Shown: in pieces, positions 7,926 to 14,353 of the stretch
Numbering within the stretch: position 1 is the stretch's first letter
How the letters are laid out: every line of letters starts with the position of its first letter
Source: Methyloradius sp035460505
GTDB taxonomy: Bacteria; Pseudomonadota; Gammaproteobacteria; Burkholderiales; Methylophilaceae
DNA length: 16,831 nt
Direction of reading: 5' to 3'
NCBI GenBank assembly: GCA_035460505.1
Contig: DATHWP010000106.1
Location: 1-16,831 of the forward strand
Position numbers and translations under genes: made by a program
Notes under the pieces: model-generated
The model's input: only the letters and a program-made list of their open reading frames with translations
The model's database searches: none
What the model was told of the DNA's origin: nothing

Positions 7926-8342
7926 ATGTTTAAAGAATTTAAAGCGTTTGCCATGCGTGGCAATGTGGTTGATATGGCTGTGGGTATTATCATCGGTGCG
8001 TCATTCGGCACCATTGTGAAATCATTGGTGGATGACATCATCATGCCACCGATCGGTATGGTGCTTGGTAATGTGGATTTCAGCAATCTGTTCATTGTGC
8101 TGAAAGAAAGCGCAACCGTTGCAGGCCCCTATGCTTCAGTTGCCGCTGCCAAGGCTGCTGGTGCGGTTACCTTGAATTACGGGCTGTTCGTGAATTCATT
8201 AGTGAGTTTCACGATTGTCGCTTTCGCGGTATTTATGTTGATTCGCACCATTCAGCGATTAAAAATCGATGCGGGTCCAGCGCCTGCGACCCCAGAAGAT
8301 GTTCTGCTTTTACGTGAGATTCGCGACTCATTGAAGAAATAA
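7926..8342 (+). CDS. mscL: Large-conductance mechanosensitive channel
   Basis: A 138-residue inner-membrane channel that opens under membrane tension to release solutes during osmotic downshock. The N-terminus (MFKEFKAFAMRGNVVDMAVG) is diagnostic of MscL, with the first transmembrane helix at about residues 14-45 and the second at about 82-107. A periplasmic loop lies between them, and a charged C-terminal helix (PEDVLLLREIRDSLKK) forms the cytoplasmic bundle. A strong GGAGGAG ribosome binding site (7917-7923) precedes the ATG. It is a single-gene transcript on the strand opposite to its neighbours, ended by the terminator at 8371-8397. Confidence 0.98.
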   Translation: MFKEFKAFAMRGNVVDMAVGIIIGASFGTIVKSLVDDIIMPPIGMVLGNVDFSNLFIVLKESATVAGPYASVAAAKAAGAVTLNYGLFVNSLVSFTIVAFAVFMLIRTIQRLKIDAGPAPATPEDVLLLREIRDSLKK

Positions 8343-8370
8343 GCGCTGTTGCGTATCAGCTTGAACAAAT

Positions 8371-8397
8371 AAAAAAGGCGGTTAATCCGCCTTTTTT
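8371..8397. terminator. Bidirectional intrinsic terminator between mscL and the small periplasmic gene
   Basis: An 11-bp perfect stem: six A-T pairs and five G-C pairs (GGCGG with CCGCC) around a five-base loop, with a T-run on the 3' side in both directions. It lies 29 bases after the mscL stop and 20 bases after the stop of the convergent gene, so it can serve both. Confidence 0.88.
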
Positions 8398-8416
8398 ATT
8401 TTAGCTAAACACCCTG

Positions 8417-8824
8417 TTAGATTTGTGGGGTAAAAGCTGGCAATGCTGGTTCAGCTTGCGGCTCAATCGGAACAGATTTAGATGTTGGCTGGTCAGTGCC
8501 ATCATGGTTCATAAAGACCACCATCACGACTTTGTCGTCGATAAAATCAAGCTCAGTGGTTTCGTAGGTTTTACCTTCTGGGGTTGTGTTGATGTTGTGA
8601 TATTGCCAGATTGAGGCAACTACTTTGCCTGCATCTTCAATATCATCTTTTTTTGCTGGCTCACCAAATTGCGCAACAATCTTGGCTTTCTCAACGCCTG
8701 CAGTCATGGCATCAACAAATTCTTTTTCTACGGTGGGGATTTTGCTGCTGGAAGAAGGTTCGCTGGCATCGGCAATCGCAGTGCCAGACAACGTAATAAA
8801 TAAGGCTAGTAATAACGGTTTCAT
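8417..8824 (-). CDS. Small predicted periplasmic protein, possibly BamE-like fold
   Basis: I do not recognise a named family. The 135-residue product starts with a clear Sec signal peptide (MKPLLLALFITLSGTAIA, likely cut after AIA at residue 18). The cysteine needed for a lipoprotein is absent, so a soluble periplasmic protein is expected. The middle (about residues 38-105) has a pattern like that of SmpA/OmlA/BamE-type domains: a short helix with KIVAQFGEPAKKDD, then an aromatic strand SIWQYHN and a closing strand LDFIDDKVVMVVFM. The C-terminal 25 residues are rich in Pro, Glu and Ala. The ATG at 8822-8824 is preferred because GGGGAG lies eight bases before it; an in-frame GTG at 8831-8833 overlaps that ribosome binding site. 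It shares a terminator with mscL and is read towards it. Confidence 0.75.
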   Translation of the reverse strand: MKPLLLALFITLSGTAIADASEPSSSSKIPTVEKEFVDAMTAGVEKAKIVAQFGEPAKKDDIEDAGKVVASIWQYHNINTTPEGKTYETTELDFIDDKVVMVVFMNHDGTDQPTSKSVPIEPQAEPALPAFTPQI

Positions 8825-8938
8825 AAGCTGCACTCCCCAATCAAATAAGTTGATATAAACAAATCTATAATTGAGAGTAAGGCGCTTAGGAATAGTTCCA
8901 GAGGCCTTGCCCTATGCTACTTCATCCATTATATGCGC

Positions 8939-9781
8939 TTAATCTTCAGCGGTGGAAATGTCTTCATCGGGCACTTCAACCAGCATGGAATGTAAGCGCC
9001 TGCTATCAGCGCGAAGTACGCTGAATTTAAGTTTATCTATACTGATCTCTTCGCCACGTTTGGGCAGGTGGCCAAATTTATTGACGACCAGGCCGCCAAT
9101 AGTAGAAAACTCTTCATCGCTGAATTCTGTATTCAGGGCTTCATTGAAGTCAGCAATCTCGGTCAGGGCTTTGACGCGGTAGCGGCCTTGGTCATCACGG
9201 ATGATGTTGTCTTCGGTTTCATCAAAGTCGTATTCATCTTCAATATCACCAACGATTTGTTCCAGCACGTCTTCAATCGTCAGCATGCCGGCGACACCGC
9301 CGTATTCGTCAACGACAATCGCAATATGGTTGCGGTTATTACGGAAATCCTTGAGCAATACATTCAGGCGTTTTGATTCTGGGATAAATACGGCAGGGCG
9401 CAACATGTCACGCACTTCAAATTCTTCACCTGCGTAATAGCGCAGTAAATCTTTGGCTAGTAATATGCCGATGACGTGGTTCTTATCATCATCAATCACA
9501 GGAAAGCGCGAGTGCGCGGTTTCGATCACGAAAGGGATGAATTTTTCTGGTGGGTCGGTAATGTCGATCACGTCCATTTGCGAGCGTGGAATCATCACAT
9601 CACGCACTTGCAGCTCGGATACTTGTAGTACGCCTTCTATCATCGCCAGCGCGTCTGCATCGAGCAGGTTTTTTTCAAATGAGCTATGCAACAACTCAAT
9701 CAGTTGCTCGCGATCTTCTGGCTCTCTTAGCAGGAAATGGCTCAGGCGTTCCAGCCAGGGGGATTTTTCGGCTTCAGCCAT
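8939..9781 (-). CDS. corC: CorC/YbeX family CBS-domain protein
   Basis: A 280-residue soluble protein of the HlyC/CorC family, similar in length to E. coli YbeX (CorC). Two CBS domains lie at about residues 62-117 (opening DVMIPRSQMD) and 126-182 (with VVDEYGGVAGMLTIEDVLEQIVGDI). The CorC/HlyC C-terminal domain follows at about 195-272 (STIGGLVVNKFGHLPKRGE). The transmembrane CNNM/DUF21 domain of larger homologues is absent. The family is linked to magnesium and cobalt efflux and, through its operon with ybeZ and ybeY, to ribosome-related functions; the exact role is unsettled. The start is one base after the ybeY stop codon, so it belongs to the miaB-phoH-ybeY operon. Confidence 0.93.
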   Translation of the reverse strand: MAEAEKSPWLERLSHFLLREPEDREQLIELLHSSFEKNLLDADALAMIEGVLQVSELQVRDVMIPRSQMDVIDITDPPEKFIPFVIETAHSRFPVIDDDKNHVIGILLAKDLLRYYAGEEFEVRDMLRPAVFIPESKRLNVLLKDFRNNRNHIAIVVDEYGGVAGMLTIEDVLEQIVGDIEDEYDFDETEDNIIRDDQGRYRVKALTEIADFNEALNTEFSDEEFSTIGGLVVNKFGHLPKRGEEISIDKLKFSVLRADSRRLHSMLVEVPDEDISTAED

Positions 9782-9782
9782 T

Positions 9783-10310
9783 TCAGGTGTTCTCGCTCAG
9801 GCTATTGTCAGCCAAATAAGGGTCAGGATAGCCAAGTTTCATGACAATTTCAGTTTCTATACTTTCCATCAGCTCGGCTTGCGCCTCTATTTCGTGGTCG
9901 TAACCATGCAGGTGTAATACCCCATGCACAGTCAAATGCGCAAAATGCGCCTTGAGTGATTTATTCTGGGTGGCTGCTTCTGATGCAACTACTGGTGCGC
10001 AAATCACAATATCGCCCATTAAGTGCGGTTCTTCGGTCAGTGGAAAAGTCAGCACATTGGTCGCGTAATCTTTGCCGCGATAAGCCTTATTTAATTCACG
10101 GCCTTCTGCTTCATCAACAATGCGCAAAGCAATCTCGCTATCTACTCTTAACGCCTTGCGTACCCATTTCTTGAATTCGGCAGCGGTTGGCAGGTTTTCT
10201 GCGTCACTTGCGTATTGAACCTGCATTGATAATTTTGGCATGGCCGACTGTGGCGCTTTAGCCTTGGTTGGTTTAGTTGTTGAGGTTTTCGGCTCAGGTT
10301 CGGCTTGCAT
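9783..10310 (-). CDS. ybeY: Endoribonuclease YbeY (rRNA maturation factor)
   Basis: A 175-residue zinc-dependent endoribonuclease involved in 16S rRNA 3'-end maturation and ribosome quality control. The signature HGxLHLxGYDH is intact, with zinc ligands His129, His133 and His139 counted from the ATG at 10308-10310. The upstream NVLTFPL and GDIVICAPVV segments are also typical. The protein carries about 23 extra N-terminal residues rich in Lys, Thr, Pro and Ala before MPKLSMQVQYA; the E. coli protein has 155 residues. The ATG is chosen because it overlaps the phoH stop as TGATG; an in-frame TTG immediately before it is less likely. An internal ATG 24 codons in would remove the extension but has no visible ribosome binding site. 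Confidence 0.95.
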   Translation of the reverse strand: MQAEPEPKTSTTKPTKAKAPQSAMPKLSMQVQYASDAENLPTAAEFKKWVRKALRVDSEIALRIVDEAEGRELNKAYRGKDYATNVLTFPLTEEPHLMGDIVICAPVVASEAATQNKSLKAHFAHLTVHGVLHLHGYDHEIEAQAELMESIETEIVMKLGYPDPYLADNSLSENT

Positions 10311-11293
10311 CAATTTCTGCCTTGCTGTCGGTCAGTATCGTGCGGTTGCGCATGTTTTTCAGCATCGTACTGTTCATATGCATTGATTATTTTTTGTACT
10401 AGCGGATGACGTACGACGTCTGCAGAAAGGAAGTGCGTAAAGGCAATTCCTCGTACATCTTTCAATATTTTTTGTGCTTCAATCAGGCCACTTTTCTGAC
10501 CGCGGCCCAAGTCGATTTGCGTCACGTCGCCCGTGATGACAGCCTTGGTACCAAAGCCTATGCGCGTGAGAAACATCTTCATCTGTTCAGGCGTGGTGTT
10601 TTGCGCTTCGTCCAGAATGATGAAGCTCTGGTTCAGCGTACGGCCACGCATATAAGCGAGTGGGGCGACTTCAATCGCGCCGCGCTCAAACATTTTATTG
10701 ACGGTATCGTAGCCAGCAAGATCATAAAGCGCATCGTAGAGTGGGCGTAGATAAGGGTCTACCTTCTGTGATAAATCACCAGGGAGAAACCCAAGTCGCT
10801 CACCAGCTTCAACTGCGGGGCGCACGAGTACGATCTTTTTGACCAAATCACGGGTTAATGCATCTACCGCGCTGGCAACAGCAAGATAGGTTTTGCCTGT
10901 ACCTGCGGGGCCAATGCCAAAGGTAATGTCAAAATCCTGTACTTGTTGCAGATAGCTTACCTGACGAGGGGTACGTCCATGCAAATCCTGACGGCGTGTC
11001 ATCAGTACAGGCATGCTGGTGCTGATGATTTCATCGGGGTTGAGTTTATCCAGTTCCACTAGGCCTAGTTGCACTTCTTCTAGGCTAATTGGCTTTTTGG
11101 AGCGCGCGTAAAAGCTTTCCAATAACTGGGAAGCAAGCCGCATATTTTGCGTGTCGCCAGATAGCCGGAAATGCGCGCCACGTCTAGCAATGCCAACGTC
11201 CAGCGCATCTTCAATCTGTTTCAGGTTTTCATCCAGCGCGCCGCAAAGGTTTGCCAAGCGATGGTTGTCTTCAGGTTTTAAGGTGATTTCCAT
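10310..11293 (-). CDS. phoH: PhoH-like ATPase (YbeZ)
   Basis: A 327-residue cytoplasmic P-loop ATPase of the PhoH/YbeZ family. The N-terminal ~110 residues contain a KH-like segment (LDVGIARRGAHFRLSG), followed by the Walker A motif GPAGTGKT at residues 128-135 and the Walker B region FIILDEAQN at about 224-232. RPAVEAGERLGFLPGD and ITGDVTQIDL are further family hallmarks. YbeZ is known to associate with YbeY, and the two genes overlap by one base here (TGATG). The ATG lies five bases after the miaB stop and has no good Shine-Dalgarno, so translation is probably coupled to miaB. The name phoH follows common annotation; phosphate regulation is not implied. Confidence 0.93.
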   Translation of the reverse strand: MEITLKPEDNHRLANLCGALDENLKQIEDALDVGIARRGAHFRLSGDTQNMRLASQLLESFYARSKKPISLEEVQLGLVELDKLNPDEIISTSMPVLMTRRQDLHGRTPRQVSYLQQVQDFDITFGIGPAGTGKTYLAVASAVDALTRDLVKKIVLVRPAVEAGERLGFLPGDLSQKVDPYLRPLYDALYDLAGYDTVNKMFERGAIEVAPLAYMRGRTLNQSFIILDEAQNTTPEQMKMFLTRIGFGTKAVITGDVTQIDLGRGQKSGLIEAQKILKDVRGIAFTHFLSADVVRHPLVQKIINAYEQYDAEKHAQPHDTDRQQGRN

Positions 11294-11298
11294 AAGCT

Positions 11299-12669
11299 TT
11301 ATTCAGCCAATGCACCGCGCAGGCTGTGGCTGCGGGCTTCAGTGATGGTAACGTTTGCGAATTGGCCAATCAATTTAAGGTTGCCAGCGAAATAGACAAT
11401 ACGATTATTCTCTGTGCGGCCAGCCAGTTCATTGGCATCCTTGCTTGAGACATGCTGCACTAGCACGCGCTGGGTGCTGCCAATCATGGACTCGCTGATT
11501 TTTTTGACTTGCGCTTCGTTAGCCGCTTGCAGGCGGTTCAATCGTGCCATTTTCACATCATCTGGTGTGTCATCCGCCAAGTAAGAGGCTGGTGTCCCTG
11601 GGCGTGGGCTATAGAGGAAGCTGTAACTCAGGTCAAACCCAACATCCTCAACCAGTTTCATCGTAGCCTCAAAATCCGCATCTGTTTCACCAGGGAAGCC
11701 AACGATGAAGTCAGATGTGATGGACATGTCAGGGCGGACAGCGCGCAGTTTGCGTATGGTCGATTTGTATTGCAGCACGGTGTAATTGCGTTTCATCGCC
11801 ATCAACACGCGATCTGAACCAGCCTGTACTGGTAGATGCAGATGCGAGACCAGCTTTGGTGTGTGCGCAAAACAATCAATCAGTGCCGCGCTCATTTCAT
11901 TGGGGTGCGAGGTAGTGAAACGGATGCGTTCGATCTCTTCGATTTCAGCGATGTATTCAATCAGCAAGGCTAGGTCTGCTTCCTCACCATCCGCAGTTTC
12001 ACTGCGATAGGCATTTACATTCTGGCCGAGCAGGGTAATTTCCTTAACGCCTTGCGCTGCAAGTTGTGCCGCTTCGGTCAATATGTCCTGAAACGGTCGT
12101 GAAACTTCATCGCCGCGAGTATAAGGCACCACGCAGAAAGTGCAGTATTTGCTGCAGCCTTCCATGATAGAAAGAAATGCCGCCGCGCCTTCAACGCGTG
12201 GCGGCGGCAGGTGGTCAAACTTTTCTACTTCAGGAAAGCTAATGTCCACTTGTGAAATGCCAGTGGATTGTTTGGTCTTGATCATCTCTGGTAGGCGATG
12301 CAGTGTTTGTGGGCCAAAGACAACATCTACATAAGGCGCGCGCGCGATGATGTTCGCGCCTTCCTGACTAGCGACACAACCACCTACGCCGATGACTAAG
12401 CCAGGTTTGTTTTGCTTTAACGGAATAAAACGCCCAAGGTGGCTAAACACTTTTTCTTGCGCTTTTTCGCGCACGGAACAGGTGTTGAGCAGGATGACAT
12501 CGGCATCTTCCACATTCTCGGTTGTCTCCATGCCATCGGTGGCATGTAGCATATCCATCATGCGTGAGGAGTCATACTCATTCATCTGGCAGCCGAAAGT
12601 CTTGATAAAAACTTTCTTGGGTGCTGAGTTGCTCACAACTAAATCGTCGATTTTATGATCGGTACTCAT
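11299..12669 (-). CDS. miaB: tRNA-2-methylthio-N6-isopentenyladenosine synthase
   Basis: A 456-residue radical-SAM methylthiotransferase that adds a methylthio group to i6A37 of tRNAs reading codons that start with U. The N-terminal UPF0004 domain carries the auxiliary cluster cysteines Cys27 (TFGCQMNEYDS), Cys64 (NTCSVREKAQ) and Cys98 (GGCVASQEG). The radical-SAM cluster is bound by Cys172, Cys176 and Cys179 (GCSKYCTFC). The C-terminal TRAM domain covers about residues 385-450 (RVLVQHVS through VTITEARSHSLRG). The ATG at 12667-12669 has no visible Shine-Dalgarno and sits in a hairpin (see the separate entry). It is the first gene of the phoH-ybeY-corC operon. Confidence 0.97.
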   Translation of the reverse strand: MSTDHKIDDLVVSNSAPKKVFIKTFGCQMNEYDSSRMMDMLHATDGMETTENVEDADVILLNTCSVREKAQEKVFSHLGRFIPLKQNKPGLVIGVGGCVASQEGANIIARAPYVDVVFGPQTLHRLPEMIKTKQSTGISQVDISFPEVEKFDHLPPPRVEGAAAFLSIMEGCSKYCTFCVVPYTRGDEVSRPFQDILTEAAQLAAQGVKEITLLGQNVNAYRSETADGEEADLALLIEYIAEIEEIERIRFTTSHPNEMSAALIDCFAHTPKLVSHLHLPVQAGSDRVLMAMKRNYTVLQYKSTIRKLRAVRPDMSITSDFIVGFPGETDADFEATMKLVEDVGFDLSYSFLYSPRPGTPASYLADDTPDDVKMARLNRLQAANEAQVKKISESMIGSTQRVLVQHVSSKDANELAGRTENNRIVYFAGNLKLIGQFANVTITEARSHSLRGALAE

Positions 12670-12688
12670 GGCTAGATTAAAGCCATGA
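12666..12688 (-). promoter_or_regulatory. Hairpin that encloses the miaB start codon
   Basis: An 8-bp perfect inverted repeat (TCATGGCT at 12666-12673 and AGCCATGA at 12681-12688) encloses a seven-base loop. In the minus-strand mRNA the miaB ATG lies in the 3' arm, so folding would hide it. A second ATG in the 5' arm opens a four-codon reading frame (12672-12686) that ends in TAG two bases before the miaB ATG. No Shine-Dalgarno is seen for either. A regulatory role is inference. Confidence 0.4.
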
Positions 12689-12743
12689 AGTGAGGGCGCA
12701 GATGGATGTTTAGATTAGGGCAGTGTGGGTAAGGGTGCAAAAT

Positions 12744-12772
12744 ATCTTTTAAAACAGAATGCTAAGTATCAA
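12744..12772 (-). promoter_or_regulatory. Weak candidate promoter for the miaB operon
   Basis: Minus-strand TTGATA (12767-12772), five of six matches to the -35 consensus, is followed after 17 bases by AAAGAT (12744-12749), only three of six to the -10 consensus. It lies about 75 bases before the miaB ATG, in the only sizeable gap between the mxa and miaB groups. The poor -10 keeps confidence low. Confidence 0.25.
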
Positions 12773-12779
12773 TTGTAGC

Positions 12780-12834
12780 TTAGCTGCATGTAATTGCCAA
12801 TTGTCCTTGCTTGGCTGTGACGTTATGCAGCTGA
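12780..12834 (-). other. Extended imperfect stem-loop downstream of mxaL
   Basis: The outer arms AGCTGCAT (12782-12789) and ATGCAGCT (12825-12832) are perfectly complementary, with one further wobble and one further pair outside. Nested within them, GCCAA (12796-12800) pairs with TTGGC (12811-12815) around a ten-base loop. On the minus strand it begins about 15 bases after the mxaL stop. No U-run follows directly, so it is not a classical intrinsic terminator. It could protect the 3' end of the mxa message or support weak termination; this is inference. Confidence 0.45.
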
Positions 12835-12848
12835 TTCTGTGTCTTGAA

Positions 12849-13820
12849 TCAAGCTCCAGTTTTTCTCGTAAAAGCATACCTAAAAAGTATATTCGGTACA
12901 TAAGTTAAAACAATCAAAGCCGCTGCGAGTAACAGGAATAGCCAGCGTACGGAATAAGCCGTGACAAAACTGGCGGCTGGCTTCTGCTGCTGCACATAGT
13001 TGTAGAAATCAGGCTTATCAGCACCTTCTATGTATTGACCGCCAATCTCAGTTGCCAATGACTTGAGATATTCGTCATCCAGTTGCGATAGATAGCGATC
13101 ATATTCGGCGTAAGCTACTACTGGGTCCGGATCATCCTTACTGGTATCGCTATAAGTCACGCCTACTGCGCCAGCCGAGTTTTCCTTGGCATCTGACGAC
13201 CAGAAACCGACCCATTTATCATTCGAGTTATAGCGTGGTATAGGCACGGGTTCGTGGCCGCCGACACCGACAAAAGTCACGTTCTTGCCGATCTGCACGC
13301 CGCTTAAGTCCAGCTTGTTGATGGCATTGACCTTGGGCGCTTCATCGCCATCGGTGAAGAACAATAATTGAGCAGGTGCATTCAATGAATCGAATACGGT
13401 ACTGGCGGCTTTAACACCAAAGCTCAAACGGCTGTTGCCGCGCCAGCCCATACGCCATTCGAGGTGATCGATAGAATCATTGATGACGTCATAATTAGCG
13501 CAGACTTCCAGTGGCATAAATAGCAAAGCCACATCTTCAGCGGCAAATACACCGAGGCTGATATAAGTACCACAGGGTGAAGTCTCGACGATTTTTTTCA
13601 TTAACTGGCGGGTATAAGCCATGCGGCTGACATTCTGTTTGTTCAACTGTACGTCTTCCGCATTCATGCTTTGCGAAACATCAGCCAGCAGCAGGTAATT
13701 ATGCACTTCTTGCCGTAGCTGTATCTGCGGTTTGAAGATCGCTAGCAATAACAGCAACACTGCGCCTACGTAGAGTGCTGCTTCGTAGTTATCCTGCAGG
13801 AAAGCCAATACTTTTTTCAT
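12849..13820 (-). CDS. mxaL: MxaL, von Willebrand A domain protein of methanol dehydrogenase maturation
   Basis: A 323-residue membrane-anchored protein. An N-terminal helix (about residues 13-30) and a C-terminal helix (about 293-311) flank a von Willebrand A domain predicted to face the periplasm. The metal-ion-dependent adhesion site is intact as DVSQS (Asp47, Ser49, Ser51), and a later FTDGDE (Asp157) fits the MIDAS aspartate. In Methylobacterium and relatives MxaL is needed, with MxaA and MxaK, for calcium insertion into methanol dehydrogenase. The gene symbol rests on order (S-A-C-K-L), domain type and length; the protein alone could also be called BatB-like. Two cysteines (83 and 107) could form a disulfide. 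The ATG overlaps the mxaK stop as ATGA, with a weak AGG ribosome binding site eight bases upstream. No mxaD follows. Confidence 0.85.
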   Translation of the reverse strand: MKKVLAFLQDNYEAALYVGAVLLLLLAIFKPQIQLRQEVHNYLLLADVSQSMNAEDVQLNKQNVSRMAYTRQLMKKIVETSPCGTYISLGVFAAEDVALLFMPLEVCANYDVINDSIDHLEWRMGWRGNSRLSFGVKAASTVFDSLNAPAQLLFFTDGDEAPKVNAINKLDLSGVQIGKNVTFVGVGGHEPVPIPRYNSNDKWVGFWSSDAKENSAGAVGVTYSDTSKDDPDPVVAYAEYDRYLSQLDDEYLKSLATEIGGQYIEGADKPDFYNYVQQQKPAASFVTAYSVRWLFLLLAAALIVLTYVPNILFRYAFTRKTGA

Positions 13821-14353
13821 GGCAAACCTACCGGAATGTTGCTGAGCTCCATGCCAGACTGCTCTTTCTTTGCATTGACCATATTTTCTGGCAGTAATGA
13901 AAGCAGCAGGCTCAGGTTGAATTTCGCCAGGCGTGAATCAGGATGCAGACGAAGCGCTTGCTGGTAAGCCACTTTGGCCTGCGAGAAATCGTAGCGTGCT
14001 TCATCTTTCAGTTTGCCGTCATCATTGACGCGACGGTTGAGGCCAGACTTGAACAGGTTATTGCCAATATTGAACTGGATCTTGGCTTGGTCACTTTGTG
14101 ATAGGGTGGTTTCCAGTAACTGGCTATAGGTCTGTACTGCGTGCTTGAAATCTTCATGCAGGCCTAACTGGTAAGCCGCAGCAAATTTCTGCTGCATGGG
14201 ATAAGCATCATCATTGATCAGTTGGCCTTGTCGCAGCGCGTGGTTAATGCCATCGATTTTCTTTAGTTGATAGGCTTCATAAACCGCGCCAGCGATGCCA
14301 ATAACCAGCACCAGTGCCAACAATATATTCTTCTGTTTTATGCGGCTTCCCAT
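13817..14353 (-). CDS. mxaK: MxaK, TPR-like membrane protein of methanol dehydrogenase maturation
   Basis: A 178-residue protein with a single N-terminal membrane helix (about residues 9-25) and a mainly helical remainder. The segment from about residue 62 to 165 looks like degenerate TPR repeats: HEDFKHAVQTYSQLLE, then QIGNNLF-like IQFNIGNNLFKSG, and a clear repeat with AYQQALRLHPDSRLAKFNLS. The pattern matches the TPR partner seen in Bat-type von Willebrand A operons. MxaK is genetically required for calcium insertion into methanol dehydrogenase in model methylotrophs. The start lies 16 bases inside the end of mxaC, with AAGGGTG seven bases before the ATG, and its stop overlaps the mxaL start. 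The name depends on gene order as well as architecture. Confidence 0.82.
   Translation of the reverse strand: MGSRIKQKNILLALVLVIGIAGAVYEAYQLKKIDGINHALRQGQLINDDAYPMQQKFAAAYQLGLHEDFKHAVQTYSQLLETTLSQSDQAKIQFNIGNNLFKSGLNRRVNDDGKLKDEARYDFSQAKVAYQQALRLHPDSRLAKFNLSLLLSLLPENMVNAKKEQSGMELSNIPVGLP

Noticed and set aside
8822..8833. GTG at 8831-8833 as the start of the small periplasmic gene
   Set aside because: It overlaps the GGGGAG ribosome binding site, while the ATG at 8822-8824 has ideal spacing and gives a better signal peptide.
8879..8908. Nested small repeats (AAGGC with GCCTT, GGAA with TTCC) downstream of corC
   Set aside because: The arms are only 4-5 bases and no T-run follows on the minus strand, so a terminator cannot be supported.
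9453..9917. Long open frame on the plus strand across the corC-ybeY junction
   Set aside because: It is antisense to two strongly conserved genes, has a serine-rich composition typical of a shadow frame and has no recognisable motif.
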